Assembly (NCBI GenBank): GCA_018398765.1
Contig: JAHBMJ010005857.1
Span: forward strand, 50,980 to 114,979
Length of the DNA stretch: 64,000 nt
Source of the DNA: Chromera velia
Taxonomy: Eukaryota; Sar; Chromeraceae
Reading direction: 5' to 3'
Shown here: positions 25,024-37,223 of the stretch, piece by piece
Layout: each line of letters starts with the position of its first letter
Numbering within the stretch: the first letter of the stretch is position 1
Position numbers and translations under genes: made by a program
The notes under the pieces: generated by a model
The model's database searches: none
What the model was told of the DNA's origin: nothing
Seen by the model: only the letters and a program-made list of their open reading frames with translations

Positions 25024-25951
25024 TCAAGCATGCGTGTGTGTGAAGCATGTTGTAAAGTATCCGTCTTGGACAAAGAAGACAGACAGTTCCTGGCGGTGCG
25101 TGATTGAGGGATCAGGGCTGTACAAGAAGAGAAATCCAATACAGATTGTCACAATTCCCATTCCAAAATCCGGGAAGCGTCGTGGCAGAGTCACCAGACG
25201 CAACTTCTTCACAGCCTCGCATTGCATGTCTCTGAAGAACTTCTGGTCTTTCTGATCTGAAGAAACTGAGAAAAAAGAGCAAAATGACGGGAGAAGGAAG
25301 TGGCCCGGGTAAAGAGAAACGACAAGGAGATGCAGAACGGCCGGACGCTCCATCTCTTTCTCTCCCTCTCCCGCTCCACGGTGGGGTTGGAATCGTCGAG
25401 TCAGACAGAGAGGGTAGCGGTCGGGGGGGGGGGGGGGGATCTCTCAATCTTGCCCTCACCGCTGGGGAGAAACGAAGCCATTCTATCCTACCTCCTTGTG
25501 ATGAAATGCCCTTGCCCTCATATGGTGAAGGGAGAGCCTTCCCCGAGTTTCCTGCAGAGGAAAGTGCTACCACTCGGGGAGCGCTGGAGATAGAAGGGGC
25601 GGGGGAAGTGCAAGGGCCCAGGCGAGAGAAGCGCGCGGTCTCGCTTCCATCGTTCCCCGTGTCTCTGGCCTTTTTGCCCTCCGGAGATCTGGCCCCCCTC
25701 CCTCTGACGACTGGGTGCTCCCCTTCCCCTCCTGGAGAGGCAGGTGGAGGTTTCTGTTCTGGTTCGTGTTCCCCTTCTACTCCCACCTCTACTCACACGG
25801 GGGTGACCCCCTTCATGGACAGTTTGCCCAATATCGGTTCCCTCTTCCACCGACCTGGCAGGATCTGCGGGTCAAGACGATGCTTCTGGTCAGCGGCATA
25901 GACTGATCCAGAGATCGTTGAATGGATGGACAGCGTGAAAGACAGGAGCAT
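25024..25951 (-). CDS. Small single-pass membrane protein, two exons
   Basis: Exon 1 is 25951-25855 (ATG, 32 codons plus one base) and exon 2 is 25256-25024 (ending TGA). Donor GTCGGT and acceptor TTCAG join in phase to give 109 residues. The product has a short N-terminal region, a soluble charged stretch (DQKDQKFFRDMQCEAVKKLR), one hydrophobic segment (about GMGIVTICIGFLFLYS) and a C-terminal tail ending in THTHA. I do not recognise the family. The size and layout would fit an inner-membrane complex subunit, but this is only a guess. The 598-base intron is GC-rich and contains long accidental open frames on both strands. The first exon is short; its ATG choice is the weaker part of the model. 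Confidence 0.6.
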
Positions 25952-26990
25952 AGACACACATCTCAAATTAATGGATTCATAGATCGATAGAGGGTGTTGC
26001 CCCCCCCCCCCTCCTCTGTTTGTGTGTGTTTCCTTCTTGACCTTTGCGGGGGCTGCTACCCCCGCTGTTCTGTCCCTGCCTCTCTGGAAAGAAAAGAAGA
26101 GAGAGCTCTGACTCTGAGGGAAGGGAAACGGAAGGAGCCTCTGCCTCTATATGGGGTCCCTCCTGACTTGAAGAAAGAAAGAGGGACCGAGAAAGTGTGT
26201 GTGAGAGAGAGGGAGAGAGAGAAATCCCACGAAGCTAGGGAGGGGTCCAGCTGTCGACTGTTTTTTCTGTGTCGTCACGCTCACTCCCCCGCCCCCCCCT
26301 TTTCTCCTGCATGAGTGAGTGAGTGCAGGCTGAGGACGGCGGCTGGATGCAAAAATGGGTGGGTGGGTGGGTGGGTAGGTGGACGGGTCGGCATACATGT
26401 ACCTTCCTTGCTCCCGGGCTTCTTTTTGCCTTCGCAGTGCCCACTTTTTTTTTCTCTGAGCCTTGCGCGATCTGCATATCACTTTGAGCAAGCAAGTGTC
26501 GACTCGGCTAGGTGGCGTATCGGCACATGGGTGGGTTGCATTCCCGAATGAGAGAACTGACTGCATGCATGGGTCCCCCTGTCTTCGTTCTGTGTTGTGT
26601 TCATGAAGAAAAGGAGGGGGAAAAACCATATAGTCTGTCTGTCCGACACAGCGTCACCTCCGTAGGGGCGCCCCCCCACCCCCTGTCTAAAGAACATGAC
26701 GGTGCCGGTTCCCGCTGTGCTGTATGTGCTTGTTTGAAGTACATTACTGTCTTTCTGTCTTTTTTTTCTCTTCTTTTTTCTGTCTTTCTGTCTGTTGTGT
26801 ACATGAAGAAAGGAGCTAGGGAGAAGAAGAAACACATTGTCTGTCTGTCTGTCTGCCCACTTTGTCTGAGTTGTCTTGATGTTCTTTTGTCTTTGTTGCT
26901 TTCTTTCTTTTTGTCGATTGTGTTCATGAAGAAAAGAAGGGAGAAGAAGAAACATATAGTCTGTCTGTGGAGAAGAAGAAGAAACATATA

Positions 26991-27045
<55 letters not shown>

Positions 27046-27312
27046 CACGTTGTCGGATCGGCCGTGTGGTTCTTTTGTCTTTGATTCTTTCTTTCTTTCT
27101 TCCTTTCCTTTTTTTTGTCTGTTGTGTACATAAAGAGGAGGAGGGAAAAAAGAACCGTCTAGTCTCTCTGTCCGTCTGTTTGTGGCTGTGTTGCCATACA
27201 GTCTTTTTGTCATTTTGCTTTTTCTCTCTCTTTGTTGAATCCTGAAATGGAGAAGACATGTGAACAAATCAACACGAAAAGAAGCAACAAGAGAGTCTCC
27301 CTTTGCGTACAG
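25952..27312. repeat. Divergent tandem module with ...AACATATAGTCTGTCTG
   Basis: This gene-free stretch contains several diverged copies of one module: TTGTGTTCATGAAGAAAAG, then GGGAGAAGAAGAAACATA, then TAGTCTGTCTGTC. Copies lie near 26590, 26792, 26913, 26968 and 27117. Related shorter copies lie near 28185 and 28650 in the next gene's first intron. CT repeats fill the spaces. Confidence 0.6.
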
Positions 27313-28031
27313 GTATCTGTGTCGGCACTGTCACTTCTGTGAGCCGAACCCTGTGACTGCCGAACGGAAGGCGGCGCGTAACAAGGCCCGCAACGCGGCG
27401 AGGAAAGAGAGGCGCCGCCAGGTCAAGGCACAGGCACAGCAGCAAACGGAATCTCAGCAACGCCTGCAGCAGAATCCTCCCGACCTATCCGTCACACCGG
27501 GGCTTGGCTTCCTTGGAAGGAGGGGGAGAGGGCAGAGTTTACTTTCTTCCTCTTCGATTTCCGGGGACACAGGTGTCTTTCATGGTCCAAACGGTCCCCT
27601 GCGGAACGTTCCCAACGGAAAGGAATTCTGGGGCAATCTGGAAGCAGAAAAAGAAAGAGACGGAGAAGAAGAAAAGGAAAAGGAGCGTGGCATCTCTAGT
27701 GACACTTCCCCCTTCCCCATCCCTTTCACTCCCAAACAACAGACCCCCCTCCCCACTCAACTTGTTTTGGGACCTCTGCTGCCAGATCAAGCAAAGGGGG
27801 GCAGCATTTGGGCCCCTCCCCCTTCCGCCTTTCCCAAGTTGGGTGCCTCTCTACCTCTTCCTCTTCCTAGGGGCACCTCCCTTTCTGCCCATGCAGGCGC
27901 TGCCTCGAGCCTGGAGCTCGAAGGCCTCAAAGAATCTTCTCATCCCGTGCAGCAGGCAGAAGAGAAGAGAGAGAGGATGTGGAGCACCTGCGAGGATATG
28001 ACAGAGGCCCCCAACACCCCGCCTCCAGTAA

Positions 28032-28073
<42 letters not shown>

Positions 28074-28076
28074 GTT

Positions 28077-28166
<90 letters not shown>

Positions 28167-28215
28167 TGTGTGTGTCTGTGTCTGTCTGAAAAGAAGGGAG
28201 AAGAAGAAACATATG

Positions 28216-28247
<32 letters not shown>

Positions 28248-28802
28248 GCGGGGGGCAAAAGAAGAGATCCCACTAGAAGAGAGGGGCTGGGAAACGATCA
28301 AGGGAACCCCAGAAGAAGAAAACAAAAGAGAAAGGGAACCCCAGAAAAAAGAAAAAAAGAAAGGTCACACTGCTGCTGGCGGTTGGGGAGGCCTGGCTGC
28401 TGCTGCTTCTGCTGCTGCTGCCTCGAGAACAAAAGGAAAAGAAAGAAACGAACACGTACAGAAGGAAAGAATGGGGAAATGCAGAAGCGTAAGCCTGTAA
28501 TTTTCGGCACCTTCCTTTTGGGCAAACTTTTGGGCAAGGAAAGGTTCCAGGGTACGCACAAGGCCTGGAGCTCTGGTACTCAGCGCGCCAAAAGCGGAAA
28601 GAAAAAAACTGAAGAGAATGAAGGAAGAGAAAAAGGAAAAGAAAAGACGGTATGGTCTGTCTGAAGAAAAGAAGGGAGAAGAAGAAATACATTTGTCTGT
28701 CTGTCTGTCTGAAGAAAGAAAAAAAACAGAAGAGAATGAAGAGAGAGAAAAAGGAAAGGAAAAGAAAAGACGACACAGTCTGTCTGTCTTCTGAGGGAAA
28801 GG

Positions 28803-28846
<44 letters not shown>

Positions 28847-29138
28847 GTGCGTGTGTGTGTACCCACCCGCATGACAGCCAAAACTCACCCTCTCGCCATT
28901 CACATCCATCACGTGCACCTTCTCTGAAGGGAGCAAGTTCTTCCTTCCTTCCTTCCTTCCTTCCGTTTCCTTCACGGTCCTTCCTTCCTTCCTTCCTTTA
29001 CGCAAAGCTTCGTGCAGAATCGTTCGTTCGTTGTTTTGCCTACTGAGTGCAAAGTGAGACTGCATGTATCTCCGTTCTGCCCCTTTCTCAGAAGTGTGAA
29101 AGAGAGCGTGTTCGTCGGTTTGTGTAGCCACAGAGAGG

Positions 29139-29182
<44 letters not shown>

Positions 29183-31338
29183 CCAAACCACAGCCGACAA
29201 CAACACCGAAGGCAAACCTACATTCTGCCGATCCGCAAACACATGAAGCGGGATGAATGGACAAACATGGAATGGAGAATGAACTCACGGGAACTGGATA
29301 CAGGGCATCTTTTTAGCTCTCTTTTCTTGTCCCTGGTGCTCATCACTTCATTTGTCTTTTCGCTTTCTCTTTTTCTCTTCTCTTCTCTTCTCTTCTCTTC
29401 TCTTCTGCGTGTCCCCCCCTCATTTCTCAGGAACCAGACCTGTACCCTTGTGCATCGACAGACACGTCGGGGAATTCATCAGGGGTGACGGACACTTCCG
29501 GGAAATACGCACGAGAAGAAGGTACTACGGCTCTGCTGTCTGCTGCCAGCTCCCTTCCCCTTCTGCCTCCAAGAGAGCCCTCGAGGCTGTCGGATATTCT
29601 GAATCGTCCAGTGCAGGGGCTGGGGTGGGAGGAGGGGGGGGGAAGGCCGCACAATCGGGGAGGGGGGGCGGACAACTTTCTCTTCCTCTCACTCGGGAGG
29701 CGCAAGAGGTCCGTACTCACGCAGGTTTTGTGTAGGTCTGCACTCTTTCCTCTTGCAGGTTTTGTGTAGGTCTGCACTCTTTCCTCTTCGGTATTCACCG
29801 GGCTTCAAAGTGAAGGTGACGCCCATCCATTTTCTTTTCTGTGGCTGTTCGTCTACTTGTGCGTCTTTCGATCTCCTTCTTTGCCTTCATTCTTTAATTC
29901 TCTCTGTCGCTTTGTCTCTAGGTTCTCTCGCGCACTGCTGCCGTGTAGGAAGGACACACCTGTTGTTTGTACAATTTTCTGTTGGTTTTGCCTTGTGTCT
30001 GTCTCTTCCTGTGGCTGGCTGGCTCCTCCGCAACTCTTCTTTCCATTCATTCCGCTTGCTTGCAGGTCTCGCTCTGTCCCTGCGACTGTGCTTTCCAGCT
30101 GCCAGACCGCCAGGCTGATCCCAGCCGTTCCACGCCCCCGCCACCAGGCAGCAGTGACTCCTGCAAGAGACCTGGAACCCCCCCCTTCTCTCTCTGCATC
30201 TGCCAGTGCTGCAACGGACAAGCAGAAGAAACGAGGAGCGGGGACAAAACGGGACCAGCAGCAAGGAGGAGAAAGAGAAAAGGAAGAAGAGGGAGGGAAG
30301 AAGGGAATTCTGCGCAGAGAGACAGAAGGAGGGGGGTGGAATCAGGGAGAGAAATTGACTGACAGCCTCCAGCATCGATTCTGTGCTGATGCACCTTCGT
30401 CGGTGGAAGGAGGGAGAGAGAACGCTTTCTTCGCTCCAGAATTTGCAGACGGCAACATGTCTCAGCCCTTCGAGTTCCACCTCTGCCCATCGTCATGGGC
30501 TTTCTCTCCTCCCTACAGTCAGAAGCAAAGAGACAGAGGCAGAGTTGGAGAGCAAGAGGAGAACGCGTCACCTTTTTCGTCCGTCTCCCCATTCTTTGTA
30601 CATCCCCCCCCTCCTCCACCCCCACCACCCCCGCTCTGTTTCCCCCAATGTCCTCCAGCTGATGGTGTCCCCCTGTCTGTCCATCAACAAGCTCATGCAT
30701 GGGGGAAGTTTCAACGCCATCAACAGCAACAAGGAGGCGTGGGCATGATGCACGCTTCTTCTTCTTATAATTTCCCTCATGCCTCCTCACTTGTAGGTAG
30801 TGGAGCCTGTGGCTTGATGCCACCCCCTCCCCCCCCTCCAGATACGAACTATAATCATATCCACGGCTGTGGGAGGGCAACGTGGAGTCCTGAGCCTGTG
30901 CCTTCAAGCTACCACCACCAGGCAGTTCCAGCCTTCGCTGCCCCTCCGCCTCCTGCCCCTGGAGGAGAGATCGGCAACCTCCGTGGCGGCATGGCTGACT
31001 GCGGTGGCACCGGGTCTTCTGGCCGCAGAGTCCCCTTGCAGGCGGGATTCCCTTCCTTTTCCTTCTCTCTCTGTCATGAGGCTGGATGGGGAGGGGAACG
31101 GGAGGGGTGTGAGGGTGAGAATGAAAGAGGGTTGAATAGGAGGGTGGATGCCTTCGAGAGAGGGAGAGATGAATTTGACAGCTGTGGTCCTGAAGGTCTT
31201 CCTTACGCATCATTTTCTTCTTCCTTTTCTTTCAGACCCTCTCTCCCGAATTCTGTGTCGTCTCCGCCGTGGGTCTGCGGTGGCTCTGTGGGACAATTAA
31301 AACAACAGGAGGGCGTTTCCGGGTCTGCGGGTCTCTGA
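27313..31338 (+). CDS. Proline-rich protein with CxxCHxC motif, 5' end not found
   Basis: Exons 27313-28027, 29431-29708 and 30066-31338 (TGA) join in phase to about 754 residues. The first mapped exon follows an acceptor TACAG and has no in-frame ATG, so at least one upstream exon is missing from this model. The N-terminal piece reads YLCRHCHFCEPNP and then a strongly basic Arg/Lys/Ala helix-like stretch (TAERKAARNKARNAARKERR), which could bind zinc and nucleic acid. The rest is low-complexity: Pro-rich blocks (ten prolines near 30605), Gln, Gly and Ser. I recognise no catalytic domain. Donors are GTAAGTC and GTCCGTA. Coding status rests on phase agreement and absence of stops over 2.2 kb. 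Confidence 0.6.
28030..28165. repeat. GTCT/CT/GT compound microsatellite in intron
   Basis: The donor GTAAGTCTGTCTG at 28028 leads into GTCT, CT and GT repeats. Another CT block is at 28806-28842, and a GA block is at 29138-29178. Confidence 0.8.
29721..29788 (+). repeat. 34-bp tandem duplication containing a 3' splice site
   Basis: Two perfect 34-base copies (29721-29754, 29755-29788) each start GCAGGTTTTGTGTAGG. They lie just after the donor at 29709 and each holds a usable NCAG acceptor. Confidence 0.85.
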
Positions 31339-31596
31339 CTGGAGAGGAGAGGAGAGGAGAGGTTGTGAATTTGGGGCATGAATCGGAGAGAGAGGGCATG
31401 CAGGGAGGGCCTCTGTGTGGAGGGGCGGGTGGGGCTGAGGTCTGGTCTCTCAGACTGGGCTTCTTCTTCTTCTTCTTCTCCGGGTCGTGGTTGGGGGGAG
31501 GGAGGAGTCAGTTTTTCGGGGAGGCATTGATTTCTTCGTCTGCCTTTGCACTTACACACACCCTCCTTCCCCCCCGCTCTTTCTGTCTTTCTTCTT

Positions 31597-31662
<66 letters not shown>

Positions 31663-32030
31663 TGTGTGCGCCTCTCTACCCCCTCTTTTCGCACCTTCAT
31701 TTGAAAAGCGATGAGGGGTTGGGTTGGGAGAGGCGCTTTTTTGTCAAGCAAGCAAGAAAGAAAGAACTGCACACACGAACGACAGACGCAAGTGCTTCTC
31801 CCACTTTTTTCTCTGTTTTGAACTTGTCGTGCGAAGACAAAAAAAAAGAAAATCACTAACTCCGTCGGCCGGTGTCTCACTCACTTTTCTCTTCCCCACC
31901 CACTCACACACTCACTGACCCTACTGACCAGAGAGAGAGAAGACAATCATCGCCGTTTACGAATAAAGAAAAGAAAAGTTCTGAGACTAACGCTCTGCTC
32001 TCACTCGCACGCACACACACACACACACAC

Positions 32031-32061
<31 letters not shown>

Positions 32062-35000
32062 CTTACACACTTTTGAATGTTTTCTGTCATCCCAGTTCTT
32101 GTCTGTATTTCTCTCCCGTCTTTTTGTTAATCCATGCCACCAAAGTGACTGACTGACAGAAAGACTGACAGAGAAAGAAAAATGGGTGGACTGCACAGGC
32201 AGGACAGACACAACGAACGATCGGATTGACAGATTGCATATTTGAGTCCGCGAGGAGAAGTGAAAGACGGGAACAACAGACAGACTGTACGTGAAGAATC
32301 GTGTACCCCTCCGTCTCGGTCTGCCTCGCTGTCCCACACACAGCTATGCTCAAAAGGGCCGAGAAACAAAGAAATGCGGGCAGGCAGGAAGGCAGAGAAT
32401 CCTCTTCTCTCCCCTTCTTTGCTCGTTAGGAAGAAAGGGAGGGACAGAGGGAGGGAGGGAACAATAATAAAGGAAGGGAAGGAACATTCAAACATGAGAA
32501 GAGAAGAATCAGCCGACCGACAGAAAGATAGTATGATGGAGTGAGGCAGCAAACTAACCAACTTCCTTCAGAGACACACCCCCTGCAGCCAGCCAGCCAG
32601 CCAGCCAATCAACCAGCCAGCACGCCTGAAACTTTCTTTGTTGAAGCGAAAGGTGAGGATCGAGACCTTCTATTAATACAGAGAGAGGGGGGGGGGGTCT
32701 GGGGGGAGAACATTGACTGACTATTTGATTATTCTCCCTTCTGTCCTCTGTCTCTCCCTGAAAAAAGAAAGATGAAAGAAATGGAAAGCCGACCTTGGAG
32801 GGCCCTTCTCTGGTGCTGCAGAGGAAGGCAGGCAGGCAGGCGGGCGGGCAAACACTTCGTCATGCATCTGCGTCTCTTTTTCGCGTCGTGTGTGTGTTTC
32901 CGTGTGTGTGTCTGTGTGTCTGTGTGAAAAAGAAACAGAAAAGAAAGAGAGGAAGAATGATGGTGAGAATGCAGCAGAGGTGAAAGAGGTGTTGAAGGGG
33001 AGTACGAACAAACAAAAGTGCTAGAAAGAAGTTGCGGTGTTCCTCTATCTATTCCTTTCCTGTTTGTTTCTCTGTCAATGTCTGTCAGTCTCTCACACTC
33101 AAGACACGCTCGCACACAAGTCCGCTCCCATGCATCATTCAACTGAATGTTTTTCCCCCTTTTGTCTTAGTGCGCCTGCATAAATTCCATTGTTCGGTCC
33201 GTCGGTGGGTTAGAATGACATCAGTCAGTGGCGACAAAAGCCGCACAACAGAATGCAATATGCTTCACTACATGCAGTCCGACCGGTTCATTTGAAAACC
33301 GGCAGGGTGGATGCAAAGGGAGGGAACATGCTGATCGAGTGCATTAATGGAGAAATCAATTCATTCATTCAATTCAACAGGTGTCCAAATAAATGTGGCA
33401 GGGGGAAGGTTAGTGAGAATGTGAGAAACAGCAAGGGACGAGACAAAGAGACTGAAATGTTAGTTGAGAAGGACCCGATTTTTCTCTCCTTTTGTTTTCT
33501 GTGCTCTTCTCTTCTAGTCCCGATTTTTCTTCTGGACGGTTCCTTCCCCCCCTTCAAAGGCGCTTTCTTTCTTTCGTCCTTCCTTCCTTCCTCCCTCTTT
33601 CATCCTTGCCTGAGGAGGACTGCATGATCGATCGGTTGATTCGGCGAGGAGAGAAAGAAGGAAAAAGAGAGAGAAAGACAGAGAAAGAAAGCGAGCTGCC
33701 GATTGGTTGGCATGCAGATCTTTTCGCGCAGTTTTCTTTTCTCCTTTCTCCTCCCCTTTCTCTCTGCGTTCCTTTTCTTTCCTCCTTCCTTCCTTCCTTC
33801 CTTCCTTCTTTCCTGCTAATCTTCTTCATCGTTTCAGCCCTTTTTTTCCTGCTATTTTCTTCTCTGTTCATTTTTTCCTTTCTTGATTTCTTTCTTCGTT
33901 TTATTTCTTCAATTCATCCCGTCTTTCTTTTTCCTTGTCTTTCTTCCCGGTTCAAAGGTTAAGAGAAAAAGACGTATTTTCAAATGTTACCGAATACGAA
34001 TGCATCGGTTCCTTTCTCTCTTTCTTCTGCTTCTTCTCTTTCACTTTCTGTCTTTCTCAAAGGTTACTGAGCAAAATCGAGAAGGAAGCCGGAAATGAAA
34101 CAACAATTGCGGTTTTTTATTTTTCTGCGATATCGCTTTTTTGTTGACTATTCTTGATCACATTGCTTGGTCGTCGTGTTGTCAGAAGGTCTGGGTATTG
34201 CTGACTGTTTTTGGGAAGAAGGAAGGGAGGAAGGAACGGAGGAAGGAAGGGAGGGAGGGAAGGGAGGGAGGAAGGAAGGGAGGCAGGAAGGAAGGAAGGA
34301 AGGGAGGAAGGAAGGAAGGAAGGAAGGAAGGAAAAACTTTGAAATCCTCCAATGAACGTTGGAATGCTTTGATGTCGATCGAGGGCCTGCATGTGCATCC
34401 ATGTGGATTGATTTCGATATCAGTCAGGCCTTCCACCACCCCCCAGCCCTTTTTCCCCTGTGCCTTCCTGCCTGTGGAGCAGCCAGGCGGATTCTCAGAG
34501 AGAGAAAGAGAGAGTCAGGAGAGAAATGAAATGAGGCTTGGCTCTGGCCATGTAGGCGCGGCTGCGATCCCTGGTTCAAAGCGAAGCGGAAGGCAAAGTG
34601 ACAGCATAGACAAGACATGCATACATACAGACTGAGAGTTCAAGCAAGGATTTCACTTTTTTCGGAGAGGTTGTTCTTTCTTTTCTTCTTCCGTGATGCT
34701 GCACACATGCCTTCACTGACGGATGGGATGCATGCAACCGATCACGAGTGGATGAGCAGAAAATCACCGCAAAGTGCGATCGATCATTTTGGCTATTTTG
34801 TTCATTTCATACAGACAGAAGCGACAGTTCGTTGAGTATGCAGACGCCGTTTCATTCCCGCTTTGTTTTTTTAAAGTGTCCCCTTTTTGCTATCCGCACA
34901 AGAATCGTAGTTCTTCTGTGTTGTCGCGCTGCGTCTGCTGTCCCGCGACGATTCTTCAATCAAAGTCCCATTTTTTTTTCGTCAGTCAAAGGAGTCCACT

Positions 35001-35713
35001 GGCAGGCAGTCTGTGGACTGTCGTGTTCTCCCCTGTTTTTTCCTTTTCGCTTTCGTCCCTTTTTTCCTTTTTTCCTTTTTTCCTTTCTTTTTTTGTCGGC
35101 TTTTCTGCTGTCTGTCTGCCTGCCTGCCTGTTTGCCTGCTGGATTTGTTGGGGACTTCCTTTCTTTTTTTTGGTGCTGTGTGTGTGGAATGTGATTTGAT
35201 GCCCAATGGTTAGTAGAGAGAGGGACCAGTTCGGACTCGGATGTATGCAAGCAGTGGAAAGAGAGAGAGAGAGAGAGTCGAGTGGTCATCCGAGCGATCG
35301 ATCATATTCAGATTGTAAGATCGAGAGTATTGATTTTTTGTATTTGTCAACGTGCAGCGGCAGCGGGTGTCCTTTTCTTTGTTCAGCCGAAATGCAAATA
35401 AATTCTCTTTCTCTTTCTCTTACTGTTCGTCAAAGCACGGAAGCAAAGGAATAGAGGCAGAGAGGACATGAAAAGACCCGCACTCAGCCAGAGAAAACAA
35501 TCAAGTGATCAATCGAACGAAGGTAGTACGTGATTTTGAGAATAAGAAAGGGAACGAGAAAGGTTCAGTTTTTTTCGTTTCCTCAGGATCAGTTGTCAAG
35601 TGAGTTTTGTCGATGCCTTGGTCACTTGTTTGCTGTTTTCTTTCTTTTGTCCGTGTCTGTGTTCATTTGTTTGGCTTCTCTCTCTCTCTTTCTCTCCTTT
35701 GTGTGTGGGGGGG
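31339..35713. other. 4.4 kb microsatellite-rich intergenic stretch
   Basis: No gene is supportable. It contains a CT/GT repeat (31600-31669), CA/GA (32007-32061), polypyrimidine (33560-33830), GGAA/GGGA purine repeat (34213-34335) and many short tetranucleotide runs. A B-box-like GGTTCAAAGC at 34571 has no matching tRNA around it. Confidence 0.65.
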
Positions 35714-35988
35714 NNNNNNNNNNNNNNNNNNNNNNNNNNNNNNNNNNNNNNNNNNNNNNNNNNNNNNNNNNNNNNNNNNNNNNNNNNNNNNNNNNNNNNN
35801 NNNNNNNNNNNNNNNNNNNNNNNNNNNNNNNNNNNNNNNNNNNNNNNNNNNNNNNNNNNNNNNNNNNNNNNNNNNNNNNNNNNNNNNNNNNNNNNNNNNN
35901 NNNNNNNNNNNNNNNNNNNNNNNNNNNNNNNNNNNNNNNNNNNNNNNNNNNNNNNNNNNNNNNNNNNNNNNNNNNNNNNNNNNNNNNN
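35714..35988. other. Assembly gap (275 N)
   Basis: The gap has poly-G on both sides. Confidence 0.98.
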
Positions 35989-36580
35989 GGGGGGGGGGGG
36001 ATTGGAAGCCGGTTAGTCAATTTGGAAGGCGGGGTCATAGAAGAGAAGGGAAATGGAGGCGGGCAAAGGTTGGTCGATAATGTCTTTCATTCCTTCCTTC
36101 CTTCCTTTGCTGTCTCTAGCTGTCTCCTTCCCCGACCGTTTCTTTCTGAAGGAATTTCTCCCTGGATACGTACAGTCATGCGTATGGGATTTGGCGGAGG
36201 GGAGAAATGGGGGGAAGACAGGTAACATTTGTGAGAAACGTCCTTCAGTGGACGTTCACAGGAGCTCCATCTCTTTAAAAACCGAGTCAAACACGCTGAT
36301 CCCTTTCTAACAATGGTCATGGAAGCAAAGCAAAAGTCTCTGTCGCGTATTTACAAAGCAATAGAGAGAGGCAGAAAACATCATTTCTTAGCTGAGCATT
36401 TCCAGGGATTTGAGCAAGCCGGGAGCTGCCGGTTATACTTCTTCATTCTTAGTGACAGCTCACTGACGGGTCTTTTCAAATAGTTCAATAATATTTGATA
36501 CACACTCATTAGGTATAATTAAAGAGCTAAATAGACAAATGCAGATTTAGCTGCAGACGAGTCTGAAATACTAGGCGTGA

Positions 36581-36698
36581 TCTTTAGTTAGTTTAGTTCT
36601 TTAGTTAGTTCACGTTTTCCCATAAAACTAAACTAACTAACTAAATTATGAACTAAACTAATTATACGTGGTCTTTAGTTTAGTTAGTTTAGTTTGAT
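36581..36698. repeat. TTAGTTAG/CTAACTAA fold-back element
   Basis: Left arm (TTTAGTTAGTTTAGTT, repeated) and central CTAAACTAACTAACTAA are complementary. A third TTTAGTTTAGTTAGTTT block closes the element. The phrase CGTG(A/G)TCTTTAGTT occurs at both ends in direct orientation. Small and AT-rich, it looks MITE-like. Confidence 0.6.
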
Positions 36699-36850
36699 GT
36701 ATTAAACTGTAAAAGGTTTGATCACTCATTGTCTATGTATGTTAGCATTGTATGAGTTGGTCTGAGTTTGAGTTAAGGAGCGCCCGTCAGAGGCGTCTTC
36801 TTTGCACTAGTCTTTGCGTAGGAGGCTCTAAGTCGTTTTCTATCTGAATA

Positions 36851-36876
36851 GCAGCACCGGGAGGACCCGGTGCTGC
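36851..36876. repeat. Perfect 11-bp stem hairpin
   Basis: GCAGCACCGGG, a four-base loop AGGA, then CCCGGTGCTGC. The G/C-rich stem stands out in AT-rich surroundings. Confidence 0.8.
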
Positions 36877-37147
36877 GTGTGAAGATCGAGAGGCACGGAC
36901 TTTTATACTAGGTTTAGGGGCTGCAGCCCGAAGACGTCGCCGACGGGTTGGAGAAATGTGATCTCCTTGTGCCTCCTGATCAGCCAATATGCAGCAGATA
37001 TCGGCAAGCTCAACATTACTTTATTAATTTGAAGCCTTATGAAGCCTTTATGTACCTTTACATTAAGTGATGTGAATATAAAAGAAAAAAAATAGTACAC
37101 AGTCTTAAAGCAGGAAAAGGGAGTGAGAAAAAAAAATTAGATAAAAT

Positions 37148-37223
37148 CAGATGTCGCCGGGATAAGGGGTGACTGAGAGGTTTGCCTCTGGCGTCTTCTA
37201 AATATCCCGTCGCCGTACATCTG
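37148..37223. repeat. Inverted repeat CAGATGT...ACATCTG
   Basis: CAGATGTCGCCGGGATA at 37148-37164 pairs with TATCCCGTCGCCGTACATCTG at 37203-37223, with mismatches, around a loop of about 38 bases. Confidence 0.6.

Noticed and set aside
25284-25901. 205-residue plus-strand frame and 224-residue minus-strand frame overlapping the small membrane protein
   Set aside because: Both are GC-rich frames through the intron. The two-exon minus-strand model joins in phase and gives a sensible protein.
34545-34600. tRNA-like B box GGTTCAAAGC
   Set aside because: No acceptor stem pairing, no A box at the right distance and no anticodon arm.
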